A stretch of 64,000 bases of DNA, from positions 282,784,165-282,848,164 of the forward strand of contig CM061142.1 of the NCBI GenBank assembly GCA_030789695.1. Direction: 5' to 3'. Numbering within the stretch: the first letter of the stretch is position 1; each line of letters begins with the position of its first letter. The translations under genes and the position numbers were made by a program. Of the stretch, positions 1 through 11,111 are shown piece by piece. This stretch comes from Scilla litardierei (taxonomy: Eukaryota; Streptophyta; Magnoliopsida; Asparagales; Asparagaceae). The notes under the pieces are model-generated. The model did not search any database, was not told the DNA's origin, and was given only the letters and a program-made list of their open reading frames with translations.

Positions 1-205
1 ATTTCTCATATCCCATATCTACATACAAATCTCTATAAACAACACACCCAATTACACATAACCAAATTCTCTTATCCATTATCTCTTAACCAAAATATCT
101 TATACAAGAATACACACATATCCACATACAACAATACACATAACCAAAATCTCTTATCCAATTTCTCTTATCCAAAAACCCATGATAACATCCCTGTTTT
201 ATTAT
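1..205. repeat. Degenerate AT-rich low-complexity stretch
   Basis: Imperfect repetition of phrases such as ACATAACCAAA and TCTCTTATCCA is visible. There is no coding frame of note and no recognisable element end. It runs directly into an AT dinucleotide tract at about 203-228. Confidence 0.5.
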
Positions 206-228
206 ATATATATATATATATATATATA

Positions 229-605
229 GGGCAATCTTCGGGTGCGAAAAATCCCGTGCGAAAGCCGTGCGAAAACTTTTTTTTTATTTTTTTGAATTTT
301 TTTTCAAAAATTCTTTTTTTGATGTTTAATCCATACAATTATATACCCCAGGGAAAATAATGGGTGAACCCGTTGGGCATTAGAGCACCCATCCACCCGT
401 TACAAATTTAACGGTCTCAAAACGTGCGAATTTGATGAAATGGCTTGATCGAAGGCCAAATGACATTATTTCTCAACCATTATTTTTTGAGGGGGATATA
501 ACAACATATAATGAGGGTGGAAAAAAGAATTTTTGAAATTTTTTTTTCAAAAAAAAGATAAAAACATTTTCGCACGGTGCGAAATGTTCTCATTTGAAAA
601 TTTTC
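229..605. mobile_element. GCGAAA-type MITE, copy 1
   Basis: Both ends carry repeated GTGCGAAA / TTTCGCAC motifs. The right end reads back as an inverted version of the left. Both sides are flanked by TATATA tracts, so an exact target duplication cannot be called. The interior shares phrases (ATACAATTATATACCC, AATAATGGTTGA-like, CCATCCACCCGTTACAAA) with the element at 29101-29449 in the opposite orientation. Two independent copies support a mobile family. The length of about 375 bp and lack of coding fit a non-autonomous DNA transposon. The superfamily is unknown. Confidence 0.6.

Positions 606-648
<43 letters not shown>
606..648. repeat. (TA)n(CA)n microsatellite
   Basis: About 16 bp of TA dinucleotides are followed by about 28 bp of CA dinucleotides. 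Confidence 0.95.
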
Positions 649-652
649 TTTA

Positions 653-930
653 CTAGTCATTACCCGTGCCCTATGTGCACAGTTTATTTAATAGCTGAGT
701 TTCCCCTCCCTATACAAATTTCAAGTTTCCACAAATTTCAAGTTTTCCCCCAAAATTTCAAGTTTCCCCCCAAATTTAAGTTTTCTCCTAAAATTTAAGT
801 CCCCCAAAATTGTTATTGCCATCTAGGACAAACTTGCCACGTAGGACAAAGCTTTGTCCCAGTAGGATAAGATACAAAATCTCCATTGGATCAGGTGCCA
901 CCTTTTCTACATTAAATCCTTTATATATAT
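653..930 (-). mobile_element. Short non-autonomous Helitron (minus strand)
   Basis: Read on the minus strand, the element ends in a GC-rich segment (GTGCACATAGGGCACGGG) and then ATGACTAG followed by host T. This is the CTAG end with upstream hairpin expected of plant Helitrons, and it matches the plus-strand end at 47703. The interior has imperfect GGGGGAAACTTGAAATTT repeats and a GTCCTAnnTGG motif shared with other Helitrons in this window. The 5' end near 930 lies in a TATATA tract and is not exact. No coding capacity is seen. Confidence 0.6.
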
Positions 931-1114
931 ATAAGTGAAGTGTCAGGGTTTCTTAGATATCATCTAAGGAGACATTCATGTGGCACTATTTGGGTTCCTC
1001 ATCTAAGATTGTAGAAAAAAGCACAAGGGTTACAATTTTTCGCAACAAGACCCTTTTCTTTTTCAAGAGACAACTCTTGCAATATATGCGTGTTTGTGTG
1101 TGTATATATAGATA

Positions 1115-1450
1115 GAATAATTGATATCATATGACGTATGTTGTTAAGACTCAAATGCGGTTTCGAAAACTCCACATTCTTGTATTTTTACGGACGATTG
1201 GAACCATTCATTTTAATCGTAGTATTCTAAAACTTTAAAACATAGAATATCGGGTGAACTTATGTGGGTTTTTACGATGGGTAGATGAACGAACAAAACC
1301 CTTTAGGTTACCCCGATATTTGGTGTTTTGAGATTTTAGCATATGAAGATGGACATGAACTGTTCTGATTGTCCGAAAAATAAAGGAGGGCGGAGTTTTT
1401 ATGACCATATATGATGGCTTAGCTCATATGTCATATGATACCCATTATTC
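1115..1450. mobile_element. MITE with about 26-bp terminal inverted repeats
   Basis: The left end, GAATAAT followed by TGATATCATATGAC, is mirrored at the right end (GTCATATGATACCCATTATTC). The inverted match extends over about 26 bp with a few mismatches. There is no coding frame inside. I could not fix a target duplication. Confidence 0.55.
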
Positions 1451-2159
1451 TCACATATAAATAGCTTATTGTATATGTGCTGTCAGCGACATAAATTTTC
1501 TGTGCTGGTAGCACAAAAAATCCAGTCTCCTGTATTTCTTGAAATTTTTTAGTTTGTACATATTTTAAAACACAAAAGTCCTGAGTATGGGGGAATGTTA
1601 AAGGGATTTGACCCTTGATCCACTCATTAAAAAAGTTGTATTGTTTTGAAACTGTTGATTTTGTACCAATCGGATCGAGGGTTAAATAATGCTAGATTCA
1701 TGTGATTTTTGGTATGTTGATCATCCATGATGTGTAGACACATCTGAATTTTAAAAAAAAAATAAAAACAAAAAGTGTATATGTGCGTGTAATGACTCGT
1801 ATTTCTGGTTATTATTTTAACTTGAAACTTTCTTCACTTTGAGCTATAAACAATTTCTTTATAGTTTCTAGGAAATTCCTTTCTTCACAGCCCAAAGACC
1901 CTTACACTTTCATTCAGACTCCACTTCTATTGTCTAAAAACTCAGCCAAGCCCATCTTCATTTTAAAAACCAAACCCATTCTTATCTTGTTTCTTTCATT
2001 AGGGCCCAAGCTTGAATAATATCAATTAAATCCTTATCCAACTCTTTTACTCCAACAACCCAAACCCCCCCTTTCACTTGGCCCATTCCCCTGTTAACCC
2101 AAATCGGTCTCAACAGAGTAAACAAAATAACGCTAATGTTTTCCCCTCCTTCAAGGACC

Positions 2160-2163
<4 letters not shown>
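1451..2163. other. No gene recognised; half of a fold-back MITE arm inside
   Basis: No credible ORF is present. The stretch around 1660-1760 has the phrases GTGATTTTTGGTATGTTGAT and CATCCATGATGTGTAGACA. These resemble one arm of the fold-back MITEs at 28702-29091 and 29505-29878, suggesting a decayed copy. Confidence 0.35.

Positions 2164-2231
<68 letters not shown>
2164..2231. repeat. (TC)n microsatellite
   Basis: About 34 uninterrupted TC/CT dinucleotides. They create spurious Leu-Ser and Arg-Glu reading frames on the two strands, which are not genes. The tract sits about 125 bp upstream of a TATA-like box, a common position for plant promoter CT tracts. Confidence 0.97.
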
Positions 2232-2233
<2 letters not shown>

Positions 2234-2357
2234 CCCCCTCCCGGCCCCCTCCCGGCAATCGACCCACTGACACTTCCCATCGCGAGAATCCACAACGAAA
2301 TCAAACTCCTTCGCAATTATCGGATCACACGTTTTCCTCCGCTACCCCCTATGCTTC

Positions 2358-2364
2358 TATATAA
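2358..2364 (+). promoter_or_regulatory. Candidate TATA box of an unknown transcript
   Basis: TATATAA sits in a TTCTATATAAGTTCC context, downstream of a CT tract and upstream of T-rich, intron-like sequence. The downstream sequence contains a plausible TTTTCAG acceptor at about 2455 and a TCGGTAAAT donor at about 2541. No protein-coding frame follows, so this is either a non-coding transcript or a captured or decayed promoter. Confidence 0.25.
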
Positions 2365-2836
2365 GTTCCACAGTTACTAGGGGTTTGTTTATATGAATAT
2401 TCTTCTTCCTTTTAAAATATTTTCGATTCAACTCACCTGATTTTGGATTTTCAGTCGCTTCTGTTTTTTCCTCAAGCAATTGCCACTGTGGAGGGTTTGG
2501 GCGGAGAATTTCTTGGGGATTTTTGGATTCTTGGCCATCGTCGGTAAATTATTTTTAAATTTAAGATTTTTCGGTTTATGCTGAAATTCTTGTTTAATTT
2601 CTGGAAATTGTTCGAGCTTGAGTCATTAAAAATTATTGATTAATTGTTGGGGTTTTGTGTTTATTTTGGGATATGACGATTCACAATTTCTCGAGGAATT
2701 TTTCCATTTGAGATTGATATTTCCTGACATTCTGACGGGCTATGCGGCGACCCTTACCGCTGCCCTACTTAGTTTCTTATTTTCGGTTAATTATCTTTGC
2801 CTCAGTTGGCCGCCGGAGGCATACCATTGCTGCTAG
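2365..2836. other. No gene recognised; intron-like sequence
   Basis: T-rich sequence with possible splice signals but no convincing ORF. It is interrupted on the right by the Tourist MITE. Confidence 0.3.
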
Positions 2837-2839
2837 TTA

Positions 2840-3287
2840 GGGCCTGTTCTTTTGCTGGAATAGGAAAAATGGAATAGAGGAAAGTTTGTATTCCAAGGAG
2901 AGAGAAAATGGAGTTTTGTGTTCTTTTGGGTGGAATAGAGTATGTAAAGTGGGGTTTGGAATAGAAAGTGGGGTCCACATTCTATTCTTGTGTTCTTTTG
3001 GGATTGGAGAGTTGGAATGAAAAAGTGGAAATGGAATGAGTTGGAGTGAATAGATAGAGAGAGATGAGAGAGTGGGGCCCACCATTCCAAGGATTCCATT
3101 GTATTCCAAGCAAAAAGCTTGGACTACCAAAGTGCTCATCATTACCAAATTGGAATAGCCACGTAGGATTCTATTCCACGTCCAAAAGAACAACAGCTTG
3201 GAATACAAAATTGGAATAGGGTGAATAGTGCATGAATAGTGTCCCTATTCCCATTCTCACCCCTATTCTTGGCAAAAGAACATGCCC
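2840..3287. mobile_element. Tourist-like (PIF/Harbinger) MITE
   Basis: The ends GGGCCTGTTCTTTTGC and GCAAAAGAACATGCCC are inverted repeats with a single mismatch. The element is flanked by TTA at 2837-2839 and 3288-3290. A 3-bp TTA duplication and GGGC-starting ends are diagnostic of PIF/Harbinger-derived Tourist elements. The 448-bp interior is rich in GGAATAG/CTATTCC phrases and codes for nothing. Confidence 0.9.
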
Positions 3288-3290
3288 TTA

Positions 3291-3973
3291 GTTTCTTATG
3301 GTCGTATTCCATGCAGGCATTTGATTTTGGACTTTTCCCTCTCGCAGTGGATTATGTTACTTGGGCTTCTTGACACTGCAGTCTCTTTAGGGCCTTAAGC
3401 CCTTGCTTCTGGTGAACCATGTATCTGTCTTATTGATTTTCTTTTGAGCTGGGCTTTGCGGTTTATCCCTGGGCCATGTGTAGTTTGTTCTTGGGCTTTG
3501 CCCTTTTCGATTGACTATTTCCTTGGGCTTTTTATGCCTTGCCATTGTTTTATGGCCTGCTATGGATTCTGGGCTTTCTGCCCTTGCTGCTGTGGTATGG
3601 CTTGAGCCTTACTGATGGGCCTGGGACGGTTTAATGTTCCATTGTTTCAGGCTGCGACAGTTTCTCATCTGTGTTGGTAGACTGTAGACAATTTTTGACT
3701 TACCAAAAAATGTGAATCTAATCCCATACTCGCATGAATTTTATTTCCTGCAAAAATTATTTTCAGATTTAATTTTATTTCCCCTTTAAATTTGAATTGC
3801 ATGGATAACTAAATGATTTCCTTTTTGATGTATCACTTGGCTTAGTTTGTCATAATGAGACGTACTGGACCCTTCATCAATATGAGATTACTCTGACACC
3901 ACACTGTGTATACTGTTCCTTGAAACAAGTGTGTAATTACTTGGTATGCATGTAAATGATTACCACTGTTAAA
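3291..3973. other. No gene recognised; GGGCTT/GCCC-rich stretch
   Basis: From about 3390 to 3620 the phrases GGGCTTTnTGCCC and GGGCTTTGCCC recur several times, each a small palindrome. There is no ORF. It looks like the continuation of the transcript-like sequence left of the Tourist MITE. Confidence 0.3.
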
Positions 3974-4301
3974 TCTATTATACATTTGAGGGGGGTTGAT
4001 GTGACATTTGTCCATGTTGCATTTAAAGAGGGGTGCCACATCACCCCCAAATAAAGTCTCACAAGGCCCATTATTTACATGTTTGCTATTATCCTTTCAT
4101 GAAACTAAAAACCCATCCTTCCACATATTTACAGATTTCTATTGTTCTTTTTTTTCACCTTGTCTCCAACGTTTTTTGCACTTAATGTCATGCTTTTCTC
4201 CATTTTACACCCAGACGATACACACACTTCTCTCCTTTTCATCTGCCCACGGGCTCCGAATCCTGTGTGGGTTTTTTCTTTGATCCATGTGGACTAATTT
4301 C
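3974..4301 (+). mobile_element. Possible Helitron 5' end and remnant
   Basis: TCTATTATACATTTGAGG preceded by A matches the 5' terminus of the Helitron family seen at 44848. A candidate TTTCTAG followed by T occurs at about 4295-4301 but lacks a strong hairpin, so the 3' boundary is a guess. Confidence 0.3.
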
Positions 4302-4941
4302 TAGTATATCACTAAATTGCGAGGTTAGGTAGGCACTGTGCATATAATGACACTGGAACAACTTGACTTGTAGATTGACACTGGAATTTGACATATGACA
4401 TGCAACTATTGGAAACATGAACTAGAACATTGACTTGATGCATATCACTCCTAACTACGTAATTTAAGATGACATGAACCTGGACATTTTTTGAAAATTA
4501 TGTTACACCCTGATGCATGCTAAGTAACTACCACAATTGAATGATACATATGATATAATTTTGGGTAAGATTCCTGACACAACAACTTATAACATAAAAA
4601 TAATATAACAGCAGTTAGTCACTGAAATACTACACTTGACACCACACAAAATAATAACATGACATTACATTTAACTCACGGGGTTTTGGGGTAACTCATA
4701 TTAGAGCGTGTGGGAGTGATTGGAACCATGCTTTCGGATCGTATCTGGTTGGATTCTCTCATGAATCTGTTTACTCAAGGAGTCACCTTTCATGTATCTA
4801 TTTGGACCATCGGATGGATCCATAGTCCTTCCTGTTTCTATTTTGGACTCGGCCCACTGTAGCTCCATGTGGTACATGGTGGTCTTCAGGCTGCATATTG
4901 TACTCTCTAGTATAAGTCATGACCTACGATTGGTACAAAAA
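4302..4941. other. No feature seen
   Basis: AT-rich sequence with loosely repeated TGACACTGGAA and ACATGACAT phrases. No ORF or element ends were recognised. Confidence 0.4.
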
Positions 4942-5373
4942 TGATGGGATCGCTAAGTTCAGATTTACAGTTTTTGGCCCTTTAGGGGCAATTTTGTAAT
5001 TTTCGGATTTTAGGGGGCAGTTTCGTAATTTTTTAGTTTATTTTGTGTTTTTTTGCAATTTTGCATATTCTGAACTCTATTTATATGTGGAAGGGGCCGA
5101 GGGATTTTCCATGCTTGATTATTGTGAAGAAAACTTATTAGAGGTGAAATTATCCCTCTTTCTTTGGAGAGCGCATGCCCCTCTTGAATCGACGGCTTGG
5201 GAGAGCGAGATCCTCTCAAAAGGTCTCATCTGTACCATGTATTCTCTTTATCTTCAGTAAAAATCTTCTCTTTTCCCCAAATCATCGCTCTAAAACCCTA
5301 AAAATCTCTCCTTCCCCCTAAAAATCTCTCCTTTCCACCAAAAATCTATCTTTTACTCACCAGAACCATATCA
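4942..5373 (+). repeat. 5' LTR of the small LTR element
   Basis: 432 bp, TG...CA. It holds a TATA-like TATTTATATG at about 5079. It aligns along its length with 15214-15656 with many substitutions and small indels, which indicates an old insertion. Confidence 0.85.
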
Positions 5374-5375
5374 CG

Positions 5376-5387
5376 TGGTAGCAGAGC
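5376..5387 (+). other. Primer-binding site, tRNA-Met-like
   Basis: TGGTAGCAGAGC lies 2 bp after the 5' LTR. It differs by one base from the usual tRNA-iMet site TGGTATCAGAGC. Confidence 0.75.
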
Positions 5388-5912
5388 AAGATCCAAAGAC
5401 AAGATCCATGGCAACAATGAGATCCAAAGACAAGATCCATGCCTTGGATGAAAGATTCGATGGTGAGAACAAAGACTTGAAGAAAATCATGGAGGAAATT
5501 AGGGTAACTAGGTATAAAGATGGGCAATGATGGAGCAAAGATTTGATGGTGTGGAGCGTGTCTTAGCACAACTTTCACAACAAATTTCGGGGCTTGCGAC
5601 GGCTATGCAATCCAATGATGGGAGTAACCCTAATTTCAGACAAAAGTTGACGGCTTTGGAGAAGGGAAACGAAAAGATGATGGAATAGAAGAAAAGTTGC
5701 TATCTGATGTTGATGACTATAACACATACGAAGAGGAAGACTTCCCGAGGGCCGGAAAGCCTAGCCAACGTCCCCGGAGGCTGCCACAACCCCTGCAGGA
5801 TCATACAGGTCGGCAGGGCCTGGTAGGGCCACTACAAGGCATGCTGCCGCCTGCAAGGTCACTGTGCAGCCCCCTGCAGGAGGCCGGCTGGGCCTTGCTG
5901 GGCCACATCAGG
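5388..5912 (+). pseudogene. gag-like remnant of the small LTR element
   Basis: After the primer site there are short coding-like runs, for example at about 5409-5530 (charged, helical residues including LDERFDGENKDLKK) and 5697-5912 (acidic YNTYEEEDFPRAGKP). Stops or frameshifts separate them. The end (5740-5912) becomes very GC-rich with repeated CTGCAGG/GGGCC phrases. The frame continues only briefly before the Copia LTR interrupts it at 5913. No zinc knuckle or enzyme motif is visible. It resembles the N-terminal part of a Gypsy gag in composition only. Confidence 0.45.
5908..5912 (+). repeat. Target-site duplication, left copy (TCAGG)
   Basis: TCAGG at 5908-5912 and GCAGG at 14783-14787 flank the Copia element. 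One base differs. Confidence 0.55.
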
Positions 5913-7225
5913 TGTAGGAGGATATATACCCATCAGGCGATTTATCCTAAGTGTACGTATTATTAAATATAATATATGATGTCCATTATCCTAGGTATGA
6001 ATTCGGATGAATAATATACTTAGATAATGTCCATAGACTTACAGTTAGGTCCTTACGTATCCAGATAAGATCTCGATTATGAGTAGTAACAGACCGTATT
6101 GAAACTTAAGTCTTAAACGGTTCGTGGTCATAGATGTGTCGAGAACTGGATATCGGCACATCGGATAGACCACTGTGTCTTTGTCTTACCTTAGGGTAAT
6201 GATGATCTCATAGTCATTTGACTTGGTGAAGTCGGAGACGAGACACATGTGCTCATTAGAGAATGAGTACACTGAACGACCAACTTAGAGTTATTAAATG
6301 GTTAACTTTAACTAAACTGTCTATAATAACTCTAGGGTGATGATAGGTAAGCTGGTCCTTAAGACCTGAAGTCATTTGTACAAACCTGTGAGTAAACAGT
6401 GTCGCTTAGACCTATGATCTAGCTTCGAGGCTAGGCCTGCTAAAAGATCTTAGGTTGGGTTACACATGAAGTTCTCAAGGCGAGTAGATGACTAAGATGT
6501 GATTCGTCTCTTCCGTTAAAAGGAATTTAGTGTCACAGGTGCAGTACGGTCTTTGTGTTAATCCTCGACCGGGGTACGTTGTAAGATGTAAACGTGAATA
6601 CAACAAAGATCGCCGTATACTGACCAATGTTGTCTAATGGGATTGACAGTAAACCATACCCTAGGCCAACAAAGACACAGTCATGACGAAGGGACTATAG
6701 CTAACGGCATTCATCACTGACACAGCCAAAGTAAACCCAACGATACTTTTGTCAATGGGTCGATCACGTTATGATGATTCTGAAACAGGAACGACTACTA
6801 CTGCTCGTGGTGACCGTCGTCTAGGGGTATCGAGCCCCAACTTGTAGTAAGGTTAGGCTGTAGGGTCTCACACCGAGTAGCGTTCGTATCTTAGTAATAG
6901 GAAGATTAATAAGAGAAATTCATTCGATGAAATGGTATAGTTAATGTTCACAAGCCAGTTGTGAGACTAAGTCGTAGATGCAATAGGGACATTGTTGCAT
7001 CTGATGCAAAAAAAAATTAAACGTGTCATAAATTGGTTACGACAATATTTGTAGGAACAAAAGCTTTGGAAAGAGTTGCCTGCTAACGGGATCGTCTCGG
7101 TCTAAACACAGGTTCAAACTGTGTCCAAATCGGAGCTCAAACGAGCCCAGAAACGCAAAAACAGTCAAAGGCAAAGTGGGTTAGACCCACTTGGGCTAAC
7201 GGGTCCATCCGCAAAGGGCTAAGGG

Positions 7226-7381
7226 GAGCAGCCCACTGGTCGCAGCGGGCGCACGCCCGCTGTTGGCAGCGGGTGTTCGCCCGCTGCTCAGCGGGCACAG
7301 CCTGCTGTCCAGCGGGCTGGCGCGCCCGCCTGCCTTTGCCTTGGGCGGGCGCGCCCGCTAAGCCTAATGGGCGCGCCCGCA
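7226..7381. promoter_or_regulatory. GC-rich palindrome cluster in the Copia 5' LTR
   Basis: Repeated AGCGGGCG...CGCCCGCT half-sites, such as GCGGGCGCACGCCCGC and GGGCGGGCGCGCCCGCT, lie about 330 bp upstream of the TATA box in otherwise AT-rich sequence. The cluster is present in the other LTR at about 13690-13860. It may be an enhancer-like or structural LTR module; its function is not known. Confidence 0.6.
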
Positions 7382-7707
7382 ACTTAAGTAAAAATAGGGT
7401 TTTTTGAAACCCCTTTTGATGGCTACAAAAATTGACTTTTTGTCCATCTTTGTGCAATTGTTTGAGGGGTCAAACGAAGTCAAAATTCGTCGCCGTTCGT
7501 TCCAACGCGTTCACCATTCGAAGCCCTTCGAATTGATATCTTGTTTGGTGTCTAAAGTTTAATGGATAAAGAGAATTAATTCGTTGAAGTTAACTTTTAC
7601 GAAAAGCTTACTAAAACTTCAATTAAGCTAAATTAGCTTAATTAATTTTCTCTTCTATTTTGTTTTGTTCCACATTGCTCGCAACGAAAAGAGAAGTGCC
7701 GACTCCC

Positions 7708-7717
7708 TATATAAATA
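7708..7717 (+). promoter_or_regulatory. TATA box of the Copia 5' LTR
   Basis: TATATAAATA in a CTCCCTATATAAATAGGGG context. The equivalent is at 14182-14191 in the 3' LTR. Confidence 0.75.
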
Positions 7718-8311
7718 GGGGTGCACTCTCTTCGTTGAAAACACACCAAGTTCTTGATCGAGTAGCTTCGGATTTTAGAGCAAGCTCGATTTACGACTAA
7801 ACTATTCTTTTTCTCTTTTTCCTATTCTCCCAACTAGATCTAGCAAGACTACAAAGGGGATTTGGATTCGGATCCAGATGTCTAAGACGCGGGTCTACTC
7901 AAGTGAAACCTTCTATCGCGTGTGATCGGCTTGGAGGCGGGTGTCGGCTCAGGCAGATCGGTTTGAAGGTGCGAGGCAGCTCGGGTGGATCAAGTCAAGG
8001 CGGTTCGGCTACGAGGAGCATCAGAAGACGGTGTGGTACATCTTGCCCGCCACAGGGTCGAGATTCCGGGTATGTTCTCTTAGTAATTTTTAGTATAGCT
8101 TAATTTCGTCGCAGTAGGATAGATCCCTCTTGGGTTGGTCAGATCCACCCCAAGTATGCATAGATCTGGCTAGGTTCTGGCTCTCTCAGGGCCTAGCTAA
8201 ATTGTTTAGCTAGATAGTTTAATTTTTCCGCTGCGCTTTTTGCCTCTGTGGTCCGTCCGACCTAGGACGTACATAGATCCGAGCTCTAGGGGTCTGCCAA
8301 AACCCTTACAG

Positions 8312-8323
8312 TGGTATCAGAGC
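8312..8323 (+). other. Primer-binding site, tRNA-iMet
   Basis: TGGTATCAGAGC starts 1 bp after the LTR end. It is the standard primer site of plant Copia elements. Confidence 0.95.
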
Positions 8324-10283
8324 TATGTTATGCTTCTAGATCTATTTTAGCGACGATTTTAAATTCTTTAAATTGCTTGTTTTGAACATACAGACATTTT
8401 AACTTTATGTTAAAATTTGTTTTTTTGTGTTTTAAAATTGTTTTGTAACATGAAAATTTTTTTAGGGGCGTTTTAAATTTTTTGCAATAAATTTAATAGG
8501 TCTTCTATGTTTAAATGTTTTAAGAATTTTATTTTATGAGATACAATAATTTTTAGCAAGCATTTAAAAGTTTTAATGTTTATGTAACATTAAGGAAAAA
8601 TTTTATTCTCATAAGATGGAATTATAAATGTATTTCTTTTAGTTACATAAAGGTTGAAAGTTTTTAAACTTTATCAGAAAGTTCTAAAATTAATTTCAAA
8701 TAATTTTAAAAATGTTTTAAAAATGTTTTAATGTCTATGTAACATAAAGAAAATTTTTATTCCCATGATATGGAATTGTAAATTTATTTCTTTTAATTAC
8801 ATATAGGTTTCAAGATTATTTTATGCGAAATTTAATCTTAGAAATGTTTCTTTAAATTTTAAAGCTTAGGTTTGAATTTAAAATTATTTGTTAATTTTAT
8901 GAAACCTAATTTTATGTGATAAACGTGTTTCAAGCTTTAAAATTTTAGATCTTTAAATTTAAATGTTAAATTTTAGATTTGCAAGTTATTTAATTATGGT
9001 GTAGATAATTTTAGCTTGCATGTTCTCATTATATGTCACTTTATTGAACCTTTAATTTATGTGATTAAATTAATTGGTTTATGTTTAATGGACACGCTGA
9101 ATAAAGTATTCATGAACCCTTTAGGTTAGCCATTAACTGATTAAAACTTTATAAGATAAAATTTTAATGACTAGTGACATGCTACGTTTTAAATAAACCA
9201 ATACAACATCAAAACCTAATACCAGATTAGGGTAGTCCCTTTGATTGACAATCATTATCATAAATTGTTTAAATGATGATTATCGTTAAATGTCTAATTT
9301 TGTAAAATGTTGTAATTGTTTTATTAAAATCCTAATAAGATTGGGGTAGCACGATGAACATATGAACCTTATAGTTGATAAGGATCTAATAAAAATTGTT
9401 CAACAAATCCATAAAAATTTTGAATTTTAGGATCAACTAGTTGATAAGGATTAACTAGTATTAATTAAAAGCCATTTAGTTGATGGACGAACATAGAATT
9501 GATGAACCCCCTTCAATGTATCATGATGTCGGTCAATGTGCTTGGCTAAGTTTGCTGGACCACCCTAGCTAGTCTAGGGGCCAAGTGGTTCTGGCTTAGT
9601 CAATTCCCTGGCCGCGTCCGCTGGACCGAAAGGAGTCGAATCATGATTGTGTAAGTCCATTGACTATACCTAAGTCAAATACGATAATAATCTTGTTCAA
9701 GATAAATCTAGCCATCCTTGTTTTAGGAGTTGGCAACTGTAAGACCCGTGTTACGGTTATTGAGCTACACTCAAGCTGTAACATGGCAACCTTATTGAAA
9801 CCGATTTCTTGATAACGTCTTGACCTGACCCAAACCGTCGTCTCGTGCATACACCGTGTGCCGGCATAAGTCTAACCAAAGATGTAGTCTAAGACCTGAC
9901 CCAAACCGACGTGTCGTGGATACACCGAGCGCCGGGGCAAGTAAGACTAGACGCGAAAACAAGGGCCCGACTAGGCTAGCCATTGTGATTTGGATGAGCA
10001 CACTCATAATTACAAATGACTAGGGGTAAAATTCAATAGGGAATCATATTTAATATGATTGACGATGAGTTCGTCTACCGACTGCAGAGTCGGATAACTT
10101 GTTGAGATACATTCAAGGTTGTCAGACTTAGGGTAGTCGGATCCCTCTCTCACAAATGTTATTGTATAATAAACTATTTATTATTATGGCTTTAATAAAT
10201 TTAGTGGGAGAATATAGTTTTATTAAAAACCATTGAAACTATACAACGAACATATACTGACTAAGTGTCTACTAAATTGCAGA
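8324..10283 (+). other. Untranslated leader of the Copia element
   Basis: About 1.96 kb of AT-rich sequence without an ORF, typical of the long leaders of some plant Copia lineages. A roughly 70-bp segment with GACCTGACCCAAACCG and ATACACCG is present twice, starting near 9821 and 9892. Pairs of phrases such as ATGTAACATwAAGGAAAA recur around 8570-8760. Confidence 0.7.
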
Positions 10284-11111
10284 ATGGATTCGGGTCTTAA
10301 GTACATGATAGAGAAGAATGTGCTTGATGGAACAACATATAAGGATTGGCTTAGAAACATTAAGTTAGTCCTTTCTCTAGCCGGGATTGGATACGTGCTG
10401 TTCGAGGACCCTCCGGAGAAGCCTGACGATGATGCGACCTATGAAGAAAAGGAAGCCTACAAGCTGTACAAGAGGGATGCAGAGAAGGCCAGGTGCCTTA
10501 CTCTGGCTTCTATGAACAACGATCTGCAATGGAAGCTTGAACATATGGATGTTTAGAGCATGCTTCTCAATGCAGAGGAGTTGTATGGCAAGCGGTCCAG
10601 AGATGCCAAATTTGAAGCCACAAGCAACCTCTGGGGCACAAAGATGGAGACATGGCCCGTACAAGATCATGTCATTAAGATGATCGGGTACGTGGAAGAC
10701 GCCGCCCAGTTGGGTTTTGTCCTGGACAATGAGATGTCCGTGGGCATTATCCTTAAGTCTTTAACCCCAGCCTTCAAGCCTTTCATTACTGGTTTCATTA
10801 TGAACAATATTGAAACGGATCTTCCTGGTCTCCTCAACATGCTTAGGCCGTTTGAGGAAATTAAGAAGAAACCGACTGCATTGGTTGTTGGCTCTGCTTC
10901 TTCAGACCAGCCGAAAGGCAAAGGTAAGAAGAGACAGGTCCCACAACCTGCCAAGGTGAAGAAGGGGAAGAAACAGACGAAAGGAACCCCATCGAAATCT
11001 GAGTGCTTCCACTGCCATAAGATGGGCCATTGGAAGAGAAACTGCAAGGTTTACCTTGCAGAAAAGAAGAAGGGGCATACTGATGCCTCTACCTCAGGTA
11101 CAACAAATTAA
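10284..11111 (+). pseudogene. gag: Copia gag (UBN2 type) with one in-frame stop
   Basis: The capsid/nucleocapsid precursor that would package element RNA. The ATG at 10284 begins MDSGLKYMIEKNVLDG, a typical Copia gag opening. The UBN2-like capsid region covers about residues 10-190. A basic KGKGKK / KKGKKQTKG linker follows, and a complete CCHC zinc knuckle (CFHCHKMGHWKRNC) lies near the C terminus. A TAG at 10554-10556 after residue 90 interrupts an otherwise open frame of about 275 codons, so this copy yields no full-length Gag unless the stop is read through. No protease or pol frame follows the stop at 11111. Confidence 0.9.

Larger units (their letters stand above)
5913..8310 (+). repeat. 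5' LTR of the gag-only Copia element
   Basis: 2398 bp. It contains a GC-rich palindrome cluster (about 7226-7381) and a TATA box TATATAAATA at 7708-7717 near the downstream third. The 12371-14782 copy shows scattered substitutions, more than the Athila-like LTR pair shows. Confidence 0.92.

Noticed and set aside
2078..2380. Open frames encoding Leu-Ser and Arg-Glu runs
   Set aside because: They are translations of the (TC)n microsatellite on the two strands.
2365..3700. Host protein-coding gene downstream of the TATA-like box
   Set aside because: No open frame of coding character and no recognisable protein. Only promoter- and intron-like features.
7137..7457. Minus-strand frame conserved in both Copia LTRs (also 13594-13932)
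   Set aside because: Conservation is explained by LTR duplication. The GC-rich palindromes suppress stops, and there is no protein family match or coding context.
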